A stretch of DNA of 64,000 nt from Novosphingobium sp. (GTDB lineage Bacteria > Pseudomonadota > Alphaproteobacteria > Sphingomonadales > Sphingomonadaceae): the NCBI GenBank assembly GCA_024236175.1, contig JACKKY010000003.1, forward strand, positions 338,444 to 402,443. The letters are read 5' to 3'. Position 1 is the stretch's first letter. Each line of letters begins with the position of its first letter. The notes beneath the pieces were generated by a model, which was given only the letters and a program-made list of their open reading frames with translations, ran no database searches and was not told the origin of the DNA. This document shows positions 16,462-24,697 of the stretch, piece after piece. A program made the translations under genes and the position numbers.

Positions 16462-17694
16462 ATGGCCGCGTCGGCCTACGAGCCAGCGAGTTACGATCCT
16501 TTCAGCCGGGAAGTGATGGCCGACCCGCTGCCCTTCTACAGGCGGCTGCGGCGCGAGGCGCCTGCCCTGTACCTGGATCAGTACGACACCTGGGTGTTTT
16601 CCCGCTTCCAGGACATCATCGACGTGCTCACCGTGGGCGGCAATGCCTTCATCGCCAGCGAGACGACCTTGCCGACGCCGGAGATCCTGCTGCGGCACAA
16701 CCGCGGGGAAGTGGCTGAATTACCGGTCGATCCCGTGCCGAACGGGGCGATGACCGGGTCGCCGCATTTCGAAGTCCTGCGCAACGCCCACATCAAGCCG
16801 TTCCGCCCTACCTATGTGCGCTCGCTCGCCGCTTTCATTCGCAAGCTCGCCGACGACCGGCTCGACGAACTGCTGCCGGGGAAGCGCTTCGACCTGACCC
16901 AGGATTTCGGCGGCATCGTCGCCGCCAGCGTCGTCTGCCACCTGCTCGACATGCCGCTTTCGCGCGCGCCCGAAGTGTTGTGGCTGGTCAACCAGTGCAG
17001 CCAGACCGACCCGGAGAAAGGCGGTACAGACGTCGCGACCACCGTCGGGCGCTGCGTCGAGATCCTGATGGAATATGTCGCGCGGCGTCGGGAGGCGGGG
17101 GCGGACGGATCGGTGCCGCTGATCGACGGGCTGGTCCGGCTCGGATACTACGGCCGCCTGCTCACCGATGCGGAAGTCGCGACGCAGCTCGTGTGCGCCT
17201 TCATCGGCGGGACGGAGACGGTGCCCAAGATCACGGCGCACGGCCTGATGGAACTGGCGAACGCGCCCGACCAGCTGGCGCAGGTCCGCGAGGACCTGGA
17301 GACGAACGTGCCGGTGGCCGTGGAGGAGATGATCCGTTTCTGTGCCCCGGCGCAGTGGTTCGCTCGCACCGCGCACCGCGACGTCTCGGTGGCGGGAGCC
17401 GACATCCGCAGGGGCCAGCGCGTGATCGTGCTGTTCGGTTCGGCGGCGCGGGACGAGGCTGAATTCGACGAGCCGGACCGGTTCGTCTGGAACCGGAAAA
17501 TCGAACGGGTGCTGTCTTTCGGCACCGGCCAGCACTATTGCATCGGCATACACCTGGCGCGGCTGGAACTGCGGATCATGGTCGAGGCCTTCCTGCGCCG
17601 TGTCGAGCGTTTCGGCTTCGACATGGACAAGGCGGTGCGCTTCCCCTCCAGCTTCCAGTGGGGATGGAACAGCCTGCCGGTGATCGTCGGCTAG
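16462..17694 (+). CDS. Cytochrome P450 (first of operon)
   Basis: A soluble bacterial class I type P450, 410 residues. Heme ligand Cys360 is in FGTGQHYCIGIHLAR. The I-helix reads FIGGTETVPK (residues 248-256), keeping the acid-threonine pair, and the K-helix ExxR is EMIR (289-292). It inserts one oxygen atom into an unknown substrate and needs a ferredoxin and reductase, neither of which is encoded nearby. The ATG at 16462 has GGGA/GGGAG sequences 6-12 bases upstream; an upstream in-frame ATG adds nine residues. It heads a five-gene operon; the next gene starts 17 bases after the stop. Confidence 0.93.
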   Translation: MAASAYEPASYDPFSREVMADPLPFYRRLRREAPALYLDQYDTWVFSRFQDIIDVLTVGGNAFIASETTLPTPEILLRHNRGEVAELPVDPVPNGAMTGSPHFEVLRNAHIKPFRPTYVRSLAAFIRKLADDRLDELLPGKRFDLTQDFGGIVAASVVCHLLDMPLSRAPEVLWLVNQCSQTDPEKGGTDVATTVGRCVEILMEYVARRREAGADGSVPLIDGLVRLGYYGRLLTDAEVATQLVCAFIGGTETVPKITAHGLMELANAPDQLAQVREDLETNVPVAVEEMIRFCAPAQWFARTAHRDVSVAGADIRRGQRVIVLFGSAARDEAEFDEPDRFVWNRKIERVLSFGTGQHYCIGIHLARLELRIMVEAFLRRVERFGFDMDKAVRFPSSFQWGWNSLPVIVG

Positions 17695-17711
17695 ACGGGA
17701 GAGACCAACGG

Positions 17712-18602
17712 ATGCGCAGCATGACCCCGGACCTGGAACGCATCGGCGATATCCGCAACGCGCTGGGCGAAACGCCGGTGTGGTCGGTCGCCGAGAACGC
17801 ACTCTACTGGATCAATGTCGAACACGACCCGGAACTCCTGCGCTGGGACGCGGCGAGCGACGAGATCCGGCGCTGGCCGATGCCCCAGCGCATCGGCGGC
17901 CTGGTCCTCAAGGAAAAGGGCGGAGCGCTGGTCGTGCTGGCCGACGGGCTCTACGACTTCGACCTTGCCACCGGGGACCTTGCGCTGCGGGTCGGCTCGC
18001 CGCTGGCCGATCCGGTGGCCCTGCATGAATGCGTATGCGATCCGACCGGCCGCTTCTGGGTGGGCAGCATGAACCAGACGGTCGGCGCGGGAAACGCGTT
18101 TCCCGGCGGCGCGGCCATGTACCGCCTCGAGGGCGACGAGCTGGTCCGCGCCTTCGACGGGATTTCCTGCGCCAACGGGCTGGCGTTCAGCGCCGACGGG
18201 CGTGTGATGTACTTCTCGGACTCCACCACCCAGCGTTGTGACAAGTATGAGGTGGACCCCGCGACCGGCAGGCTCGGCCCGCGCCAGACTTTCTTCGAAC
18301 TGGGGCCGGACGAGGGCTTCGTGGACGGCGCCGCCGTCGACAGCGAAGGCGGTTACTGGTGTCCGCTGGTCTATGTCGGCAAGCTGCGGCGCTATCTGCC
18401 GGACGGCACTCCGGACATCGAGGTCAACCTTCCCTTCGGCAATCCCACCAAGGTCTCGTTCGGCGGCGAGGGCATGCGCAAGCTGTTCGTGACTTCCACC
18501 GCGCAGACACTGGACCACGAATCGGAGAACCCGCTCGACGGCGGCCTGTTCTGTTTCGAGCCGGGATTCACCGGCAGGCCCGACCCGCTGTTTCCCGGCT
18601 GA
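17712..18602 (+). CDS. SMP-30/gluconolactonase family protein
   Basis: A 296-residue six-bladed propeller of the SMP-30/gluconolaconase/LRE-like family, metal-dependent lactonases. Family signatures are LGETPVWSVAENALYWINVE at the N-terminus, CDPTGRFWVGSM, the metal-site segments CANGLAFSADGR and YFSDSTT, and VDGAAVDSEGGYW. The start at 17712 has GGGAGAG seven bases upstream; a second ATG lies three codons in. Placed between a P450 and an aldolase, it probably opens a lactone made in the pathway. Confidence 0.88.
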   Translation: MRSMTPDLERIGDIRNALGETPVWSVAENALYWINVEHDPELLRWDAASDEIRRWPMPQRIGGLVLKEKGGALVVLADGLYDFDLATGDLALRVGSPLADPVALHECVCDPTGRFWVGSMNQTVGAGNAFPGGAAMYRLEGDELVRAFDGISCANGLAFSADGRVMYFSDSTTQRCDKYEVDPATGRLGPRQTFFELGPDEGFVDGAAVDSEGGYWCPLVYVGKLRRYLPDGTPDIEVNLPFGNPTKVSFGGEGMRKLFVTSTAQTLDHESENPLDGGLFCFEPGFTGRPDPLFPG

Positions 18603-18616
18603 CGAAAGGCAAGGCC

Positions 18617-19378
18617 ATGATCCCGATCCGCGCCAGGCTTGAAAATTCCGCCGTCACTTTCGGCTGCTGGGTGACGATCGGCAGTCCGCATTCGGCCGAG
18701 ATCGTCGGGCAGGCCGGGTTCGACTGGGTGATCATCGACACCCAGCACGGCGGCCTTGCCGAAGCGCAGCTGCTGCCGATGTTCCAGGCGCTGGACCTGA
18801 CCGGAACGCCGGCGCTGGTGCGGGTCCCGTGGAACGACGAGGCCCTGATCATGCGGGCCGCGGACCTCGGCGCGGCGGGCGTGGTGGTGCCGATGGTCAA
18901 CACGCCGCAGGACGCTCTGCGCGCCGTGCAGGCGCTGCGCTATCCGCCGCAGGGAATCCGCAGCTTCGGCCCGGTGCGAAACTACTATTCGGCCGACGGG
19001 CAATCGGAAGACCCGCTTTGCCTGGTGATGATCGAGACTGCCGAAGCGCTCGAGAATCTCGACGCCATCGCCGACACGCCGGGGCTCGACGGGCTGCTGG
19101 TAGGCCCGGTCGACCTTGCGCTGAGCATGGGCCACGGCCTTTCGCTGGAAGCCCCGGCGCCGGTGCTCGACGCCATCGGGCGGGTTGCCGGCATCTGCCG
19201 CGAGAAGGGCCTGATCTGCGCCTCGGTCGCGCTCGGGATGGCCAATGCGGCCGAGCAGCTCTCGCGCGGGGTGCGGATGCTCTCCTCCGGCGCGGATTCG
19301 CTGTTCCTGCGCCGCGCTGCTGCCCAGGAAGTGCAGGAACTGCGCGCTCTGGACGCCGACGGGAAGGGCCCGGCGTGA
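18617..19378 (+). CDS. HpcH/HpaI family class II aldolase
   Basis: A 253-residue (beta/alpha)8 aldolase of the HpcH/HpaI family, which cleaves 4-hydroxy-2-oxo acids to pyruvate (or an analogue) and an aldehyde using a divalent metal. Visible hallmarks are WVIIDTQHGG, the substrate arginine in ALVRVPWND, GVVVPMVNTP, the metal glutamate in VMIETAEALENL, and the metal aspartate in LLVGPVDLALSMG. The ATG is 14 bases after the lactonase stop, and the stop overlaps the next gene as GTGA. Confidence 0.9.
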   Translation: MIPIRARLENSAVTFGCWVTIGSPHSAEIVGQAGFDWVIIDTQHGGLAEAQLLPMFQALDLTGTPALVRVPWNDEALIMRAADLGAAGVVVPMVNTPQDALRAVQALRYPPQGIRSFGPVRNYYSADGQSEDPLCLVMIETAEALENLDAIADTPGLDGLLVGPVDLALSMGHGLSLEAPAPVLDAIGRVAGICREKGLICASVALGMANAAEQLSRGVRMLSSGADSLFLRRAAAQEVQELRALDADGKGPA

Positions 19379-20589
19379 CCAGATCCGCCGTGGCCGACGC
19401 TCCCAGCCTCGACATAGATCTCTATGCGCCGGAGATCCTGCCCGATCCCTGGCCGGTGCTCGCCCGCATCCGCGACGCCGGGCCGATCGTCTGGAACGAG
19501 CAGGGCTACTGGATGACGGCGCATGACCGGGTCTGCCGGCAGATCATGAACCAGCCGGATGCGATCGGCCAGGAAGGCCTGATCGCCTCGCTGTTCGGCG
19601 AGGAAGCCTTCATCTCGATCGACGAACGCGCGATGCACAACGCGCTGCGCAACGTCTGGGTCTCCGCCTTCGGCAAGGACGGCGTGGAGGCGCTCGTCCC
19701 GTTCGTGCGCAATGTGGTCGGCGCGATGATGGACGCTGTCGAAGAAGAGCTGCGCGACACGGGGCAGGTCGACCTCGTGCCGGCATTGAGCCGGCCGCTG
19801 CCCGCCCATGTGATCGCGCATATGATGGGCGTGTCCGAAGCGATGACCCCCACCGTCATCGCATGGGCCGACCGGATGGCCGACGCGACCGCCGGCGGGC
19901 TGCCCATCGACTATGACAACTGCCCCTATTGGCTCGCTTCCGAGCAGGCCAAGCAGGACCTTGCGGCCTTCCTGATCGAGCAGATCCGATACCGGCGAGG
20001 CAATCCGGGAGACGACCTCGTCAGCCGGATGGTTCATTCCCCGGTCGGCAGCCGGATTTCGGAACAGGCGATGATGGTCAACCTGCGCCAGCTGCTGTTC
20101 GCGGGGAACGAGACGACGTCCAACTGGCTCGGCCATATCGTCGTGGCGCTGGCCGACCATCCCCGGGAGCGGCGGGCGCTGCGCGGCGACCGTTCACTCC
20201 TTCCCGCCGCGCTGGAGGAAGTGCTGCGCTGGCAGGGCGTGACGCAGGTCCTTCCGCGCGGCGTCAAGCAGCAGGGCGTGGCCGTCGCCGGTCAGGACCT
20301 GCCGGTCGGCGCCGAAGTGGTCCTGCTGCTGGGCGCGGCCGGCCGGGATCCGGAGCGTTACGAGAGGCCCGATGCCTTCGACATCCGGCGCGAGCCCAAG
20401 CCGCATCTGGCGTTCGGGTTCGGCCTGCACAGCTGCCTCGGCGCGGCGCTGGCCCGGATGGAAGCCCTTGAAGTCGCCTCGGCGATTCTCGACCGGCTGC
20501 CGGAATACCGTGTCGCCCGCCCGCTGGCGTTCGGCAACTTCAGCCTGCGCGGTCCGACGTCGGTGTGGATCGAGCGGATCGAAGGGTAG
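19375..20589 (+). CDS. Cytochrome P450 (second of operon)
   Basis: A second soluble P450, 404 residues, clearly different from the first. Heme ligand Cys354 is in FGFGLHSCLGAALAR; the I-helix is AGNETTS (243-249); the K-helix ExxR is EVLR. Translation starts at GTG 19375, overlapping the aldolase stop as GTGA; the frame stays open far upstream, but that part is the aldolase region read in another frame. Two P450s in one operon suggest two successive or alternative oxidations of the same substrate. Confidence 0.93.
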   Translation: MTRSAVADAPSLDIDLYAPEILPDPWPVLARIRDAGPIVWNEQGYWMTAHDRVCRQIMNQPDAIGQEGLIASLFGEEAFISIDERAMHNALRNVWVSAFGKDGVEALVPFVRNVVGAMMDAVEEELRDTGQVDLVPALSRPLPAHVIAHMMGVSEAMTPTVIAWADRMADATAGGLPIDYDNCPYWLASEQAKQDLAAFLIEQIRYRRGNPGDDLVSRMVHSPVGSRISEQAMMVNLRQLLFAGNETTSNWLGHIVVALADHPRERRALRGDRSLLPAALEEVLRWQGVTQVLPRGVKQQGVAVAGQDLPVGAEVVLLLGAAGRDPERYERPDAFDIRREPKPHLAFGFGLHSCLGAALARMEALEVASAILDRLPEYRVARPLAFGNFSLRGPTSVWIERIEG

Positions 20590-20596
20590 GCGGCCG

Positions 20597-21820
20597 ATGG
20601 GAGCTTTCAGATTTCGCCTCGGCACCGGCGTCCCCCCGTTCAATGTTGCCGAATGGCGCGAGCGGGCCCGTCGTAGGCTTCCCGAGGTGGCCTGGAGCTA
20701 CATCGACGGCGGGGCGGACGACAGGCTCACCCTGTCCGAAAACGTCTCCTCCTTCCGCCGCTGGCGCTTGCGGATGCGCAGCGCGACGGGGGTCAATGCG
20801 CCCGACCTTGCGACGAGCGTCGCCGGCACGGAAATCTCGCTGCCCCTGGCGCTCGCGCCGATCGGTGCGGCGGGCCTTGCGCACTGGACCGCCGAGCCTG
20901 CCGCGGCGCGCGCGGCGGAAAGCTGCGGCACGCGGCTGGTGCTGAGTACGGCCTCCAGCTACCGGCTAGAAGAAGTTGCCGAGGCGACGCAGGAAAACCA
21001 CTGGTTCCAGCTCTATCCGATGGGCGGGCGCGAGCGCATCGGCCTGCTGATCGACCGGGCCCGGGCCGCCGGCTACACCGCGCTGTTCGTTACGGTCGAC
21101 GTGCCGGCGGTCGGCAACCGCGAGGGCGAGCGCCGCTGGAATTTCACGCTCCCCTGGACGGTGACCCCGCGCCGGGCGTTGCACATGCTGCGTCACTGGC
21201 AATGGGTTTACGAAGCCCTGCGTCACAAGCGGATCGCCGCCATCCATTTCCTCGACGAGGCGGAAGCCGCGGCGGAGGCGGCTGCAAAGGCATCGGGGCT
21301 CGGCGCCGGCATGGCCCAGGCCGAAGCCTCGAAGGAGGCGCTGCTCAAGCTGCTGCAAAGCGACCTGAGCTGGGACGACGTGCGCTGGATGCGCGAACGC
21401 TGGAAAGGGCCGCTCTACATCAAGGGCATCCTCGACCCGGACGATGCCGCCTTCGCCGTCGACGACATCGGCGCGGACGGCGTCGTCGTTTCCAATCACG
21501 GCGGGCGCCAGCTCGACCGGTCGCTGGCGACCATCGATGCGCTTCCTGCGATCGTCGGGCGGATCGGCGAACGCGCCGAGGTCTTCCTCGATGGCGGCAT
21601 CCGGCGCGGGACCGACGTGATCACCGCCCTGGCGCTCGGCGCGAAGGCCGTGTTCGTGGGCCGGCCGTTCCTCTACGGCCTCGCCGCGGAGGGCGAGAGC
21701 GGAGTGCGCGCGGTGATCGAAACATTGCGCGAGGAACTCCGGCGCGACCTGTTGCTGATGGGCTGCCCCTCGGTTTCGGCGCTGGACCGTTCCTGGCTGA
21801 TACCGGCAGGGGTGCGGTGA
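20597..21820 (+). CDS. FMN-dependent 2-hydroxyacid dehydrogenase/oxidase
   Basis: A 407-residue member of the lactate/mandelate/glycolate family, oxidising an L-2-hydroxy acid to the 2-oxo acid. Visible residues: YIDGGADD near residue 35, APIG for FMN (87-90), QLYP (138-141), TVDVP (166-170), the substrate arginine and active-site histidine in SNHGGRQLD (His301), and DGGIRRGTD for the FMN phosphate. The ATG is seven bases after the P450 stop. It is the last clear gene of the operon and would feed a 2-oxo acid to the aldolase. Confidence 0.92.
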   Translation: MGAFRFRLGTGVPPFNVAEWRERARRRLPEVAWSYIDGGADDRLTLSENVSSFRRWRLRMRSATGVNAPDLATSVAGTEISLPLALAPIGAAGLAHWTAEPAAARAAESCGTRLVLSTASSYRLEEVAEATQENHWFQLYPMGGRERIGLLIDRARAAGYTALFVTVDVPAVGNREGERRWNFTLPWTVTPRRALHMLRHWQWVYEALRHKRIAAIHFLDEAEAAAEAAAKASGLGAGMAQAEASKEALLKLLQSDLSWDDVRWMRERWKGPLYIKGILDPDDAAFAVDDIGADGVVVSNHGGRQLDRSLATIDALPAIVGRIGERAEVFLDGGIRRGTDVITALALGAKAVFVGRPFLYGLAAEGESGVRAVIETLREELRRDLLLMGCPSVSALDRSWLIPAGVR

Positions 21821-22077
21821 AGGTCCGATGCCGGGCGGCGCGGCGGTCTGGGCTACGCGGAAAAATTCGGGATGTGATCGAACGTCCGATGCTAGTCGGC
21901 AGATTGGAGAGGCGGGACGGCGTATTTGTCGTGGAAAGCGGACTTGGTTCACAGTACAAATCGTTGTCGTTTGCTGCGAGTGAAGACTACGCTCTCGATG
22001 CAATCGAGGTACGGTGGCCGGAGGGGGACGCGTTCCCAAACGGAGTTTTGCTGAACGCGTACAAAACTGTGCCTTGA
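21817..22077 (+). CDS. Possible small hypothetical protein
   Basis: An 86-codon frame from GTG 21817, which overlaps the upstream stop as GTGA, to TGA at 22077. An ATG at 21889 would give a 62-residue version (MLVGRLERRDGVFVVESGLG...). Composition changes inside it: the first 70 bases are GC-rich like the operon, the rest is AT-richer like the next gene. No motif is recognised, and it may be chance coding across a junction. The remaining 75 bases before the next gene hold no other feature. Confidence 0.3.
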   Translation: MKVRCRAARRSGLRGKIRDVIERPMLVGRLERRDGVFVVESGLGSQYKSLSFAASEDYALDAIEVRWPEGDAFPNGVLLNAYKTVP

Positions 22078-22152
22078 TCAAGGGTTGACCCGCAGGCTGA
22101 TAGGGCGATGATGAAGCTGGTTTAGTGATGCTAGTAATGCGGGGGATGCAAC

Positions 22153-22773
22153 ATGAAGACGAAGCTGATTCAGGCTAGTCTAGGCATGGCTCTCGCTATT
22201 GCGATGGCAGCACCGGGGCTTTCTCAATCTGGCCGTTCGATGCCAAATACTATTTCTTGGCATGACTTCACGAAGGTCCCCGTCAAGCAGAAGCCGAATT
22301 CTCTGGCTCGCATTAAGGGCAACAACTATACACTTCTATACGTTGGAAATCGCAAAGATACTCTGCGAGAGCTGGCTCTTAAATCGCAAGGATACAAAAA
22401 GACAGTCGTTCATTTCAGCAACGCAACAGGCACAAGGTCCATTACCGCAATGAGCGGTCTCGGCACCTATCCTTACAGGATGACCTGCAGATTCACCCCG
22501 GCTGAAGAAGCAGCGAAGGTCCCCATGATCATCGCGAAACTGAACGAATTTGATAGGCTGGCGGGCAAGCTAGACAGAACTGCAGCTATGGCCCGAGTGG
22601 CGAACACAGGCCGCCGTATGGCTGAGCTTCGGAATGATCCCGTGAAGGCTCGCGAAAAAAGCAATGATGAGATTCGGTATGTTAATGAGGGTCTAGCACT
22701 GGTCGATCAGCTAGAAAGGGTGATGGCCGGGTGTACAGTGAAGCAAGAGCTACCGGCGTTTTGGTTCAAATAG
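22153..22773 (+). CDS. Secreted hypothetical protein in low-GC patch
   Basis: A 206-residue protein with a clear signal peptide: Lys-positive start, hydrophobic stretch ASLGMALAIAMAAPG, probable cleavage near AAPGLSQ. The mature part is basic and largely helical after residue 110, with two cysteines (in MTCRF and AGCTV) that could form a disulfide. GGGGGA lies seven bases before the ATG. Its base composition is clearly more AT-rich than flanking genes, suggesting recent acquisition. I do not recognise the family; it stands alone. Confidence 0.6.
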   Translation: MKTKLIQASLGMALAIAMAAPGLSQSGRSMPNTISWHDFTKVPVKQKPNSLARIKGNNYTLLYVGNRKDTLRELALKSQGYKKTVVHFSNATGTRSITAMSGLGTYPYRMTCRFTPAEEAAKVPMIIAKLNEFDRLAGKLDRTAAMARVANTGRRMAELRNDPVKAREKSNDEIRYVNEGLALVDQLERVMAGCTVKQELPAFWFK

Positions 22774-23189
22774 CGAACCAGACACTCTCAATCGCCTGCG
22801 TGCTTAACCCTATCCAGCTCAGAATTGAGGCGAATACAGCCATAACGGACCGCGTCTGCGGCATGATGTGGATCGCTAGAATCCACGCCCTCTACCCGCT
22901 ACTCATCGCGAGCCAGTTTATCGTAATGTGTTTCAATCTCGCCTGGCTCCATTTGCCTCTGCTGGGCAATCTTCAAATTTACTCTACAAGTTTTTCGCGC
23001 GATTCTATCTGCTCAGGATGGAGCGTTCGGTCCGCAATAGCGTGTTGATGGCAGAAAACGACGCAATGTATGGCGTGTTTCGGCTTGCGACGACTAGTTG
23101 ATATCGCAATGTCTGCAATGGCGTCGGACCCGGAAAGTCCGCAAGGGGACGAAAAACCGCAATAGCGGACCCTGACCCTCGCACCGGAA
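22774..23189. other. Low-GC intergenic stretch without recognised genes
   Basis: Short frames here lack starts, ribosome-binding sites or coding-like codon use. The 11-mer CCGCAATAGCG occurs twice in direct orientation (near 23032 and 23158), 126 bases apart. Nothing else is supported. Confidence 0.4.
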
Positions 23190-23400
23190 TGTGTCGGCGC
23201 GGCATGGAAGCTGAACAGCACTCCGCCGGTCACCTCGTGGCCGCCGAAGTCGTTAATGGTATCGGGAAAGTCAACGTCGCCGTAATCGAGATGTTCTTAG
23301 TCCAGCCTCAGGCTGCCGTTCTCGGTCACTTCGTGTTCGTATCCTCCGCCCGGCAAGAGGCCGTCGATTCCCGTACCGGTGTCCGACCGAAGAGGCGTCA
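23190..23400 (-). pseudogene. Relic of an outer-membrane beta-barrel protein C-terminus, with internal stop
   Basis: Reading the minus strand gives ...IDGLLPGGGYEHEVTENG, SLRLD, a TAA stop (23297-23299), then EHLDYGDVDFPDTINDFGG and HEVTGGVLFSFHAAP in the same frame. The alternating polar/hydrophobic strands and the closing GVLFSF strand resemble the end of an opacity/porin-type outer membrane barrel. Changing TAA to TAC (Tyr) would restore a smooth strand. No start or upstream part is visible; the REP doublet at 23414 and the SDR gene lie where the rest would be. The family label is tentative; the broken frame is directly visible. Confidence 0.5.
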
Positions 23401-23413
23401 CCCGGGATTCAAT

Positions 23414-23503
23414 CGTCATTCCCGCGAAAGCGGGAACCCAGCTCTTGATGGTTCGCTACGTTCAGAGCCCGGAAACTGGGTCCCCGCTTTCGCGGGGATG
23501 ACG
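23414..23503. repeat. REP-type inverted doublet, family A
   Basis: Two 28-base arms (23414-23441 and 23476-23503) are inverted copies of each other with two mismatches. Each arm contains its own hairpin CCCGC-GAAA-GCGGG (left arm) or its near-equal. The outer ends read CGTCATTCCCGC. A single arm of the same family recurs at 56625-56649. This is the layout of REP/REPIN elements spread by a RAYT transposase acting in trans; none is encoded here. Confidence 0.75.
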
Positions 23504-23551
23504 AAGGGGGCTTGAGCGGGGCTGATCGCTGTCCAGATCCGCGAGGAAGTC

Positions 23552-24490
23552 TCAGCCCTCGGCGTATTCGCTGTAGGGGCGCACTTCGTTCTGGTCGGCG
23601 GCGAGGGGGATCTTTTCGATGACGGTCAGGTCGTCGGTCGCCATCACTTCCGGCCAGCGTTCGGCGATCGTCTCCACCGTGTGTCCGGGCTCGGTGAAGC
23701 CCTGGTTGCGGGCGACGACCGTCCGGCTGACCTTGCCGCTCGCCGCATCGAAGCAGTCGCCGCTGACGGGACAACCCTCATGCGCGAGATAGGCGACCAA
23801 CGGAGCGCTGGCCTCGGCCGGGAAATTGTCCCGCAGCATTTTCAGCATGGCCGCGCCGTCCTGTTGCAGCGCCGGAACCATGCGCGAATAGCCTATCGGG
23901 TTCACGGTGTTGGCCAAGATGCCGTGCGGTTCGCCTTCCACCGCGAGCGCCTGGGACAGCATGAACAGCCCGCCCTTGCTCACGCCGTAGGCGCTCATCA
24001 GCATGTTGCCCCCGAACACCGCGGCGCCGACATTGACGATCCGTCCATAGCCCTTTGCCTTCATGTGCGGCCAGGCGGCGCGGCTCGTCCAGACCGGGCC
24101 CATCAGGTTGGTGTCGATGATGCGCTGCAAGTGGCGAGAGGTCATCACGTCGAAATGCGCCATGATGCACAGCGCGGCATTGTTCACCAGGATGTCGACG
24201 CCGCCGAAGGCGTCCAACGCGGTCGCGATCAGGGCCTGCGCGCCCGCTTCGGTCGAGATGTCATTGCCGTCGGCGACCGCCTTGCCGCCCGCTGCGCGAA
24301 TCTCCTCCGCCACCGCTTCGGGCGAGGCGATGCCTTCGTAGGCCGGCACCTCGGGGACCGTACCGATATCGTTGACCACCACATTGGCGCCCCGCTGCGC
24401 CAGCAGCAGGGCATAGGCACGGCCGAGCCCCGGATTGCCTCCGGCCCCGGTGACGACGGCGGTGCGGCCGTCAAAGCGCAGTTCTTCCAA
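23552..24490 (-). CDS. Short-chain dehydrogenase/reductase lacking the usual catalytic serine
   Basis: A 312-residue SDR. The NAD(P) loop TGAGGNPGLG lies at residues 14-23, NNAAL at 103-107, and the YxxxK pair is Tyr168/Lys172 (YGVSK). The position 13 residues before the tyrosine, normally serine, is Gly155 (VNVGAAVFGG). The opening resembles the SDR domain of peroxisomal multifunctional enzyme type 2. The best start is TTG 24490, because AGGAGAG lies 6-12 bases upstream; the open frame continues 36 codons further without a site. The C-terminal 70 residues exceed a basic SDR core. It is divergent from the cyanophycin-synthetase-like gene. Confidence 0.82.
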   Translation of the reverse strand: MEELRFDGRTAVVTGAGGNPGLGRAYALLLAQRGANVVVNDIGTVPEVPAYEGIASPEAVAEEIRAAGGKAVADGNDISTEAGAQALIATALDAFGGVDILVNNAALCIMAHFDVMTSRHLQRIIDTNLMGPVWTSRAAWPHMKAKGYGRIVNVGAAVFGGNMLMSAYGVSKGGLFMLSQALAVEGEPHGILANTVNPIGYSRMVPALQQDGAAMLKMLRDNFPAEASAPLVAYLAHEGCPVSGDCFDAASGKVSRTVVARNQGFTEPGHTVETIAERWPEVMATDDLTVIEKIPLAADQNEVRPYSEYAEG

Positions 24491-24697
24491 TGATTCTCTC
24501 CTCTCCTGCGGGCGCAATCCGCCGTTCCGTTCGATCGCCGGACCGTCCCGGGCCGGAGCAGTCGCGCGCCCCGGCCGCGCGATCGTGCTGGACCGCACGG
24601 CGAGTGATGATAGCGTGCATGCGCAAACTTGCCATCGACAACAACCGGTCGCTTTCCTACGCCCCGGGATACACGAAAGGCTTCAAGCGCGATTGCC

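Noticed and set aside
16368..16718. An ATG frame starting 94 bases before the first P450
   Set aside because: It runs out of frame into the P450 gene and turns into Arg/Ala-rich shadow sequence; only its first 30 codons look neutral.
22731..23048. A 105-codon frame after the secreted protein
   Set aside because: It begins inside the previous gene, has no ribosome-binding site and shows no coding-like pattern.
23414..23503. CRISPR-like spaced repeats
   Set aside because: There are only two arms, and they are inverted rather than direct; this is a REP doublet.
23189..23515. A plus-strand 108-codon frame
   Set aside because: It runs through the REP doublet and is the complement of the barrel relic; the minus-strand reading is clearly more protein-like.
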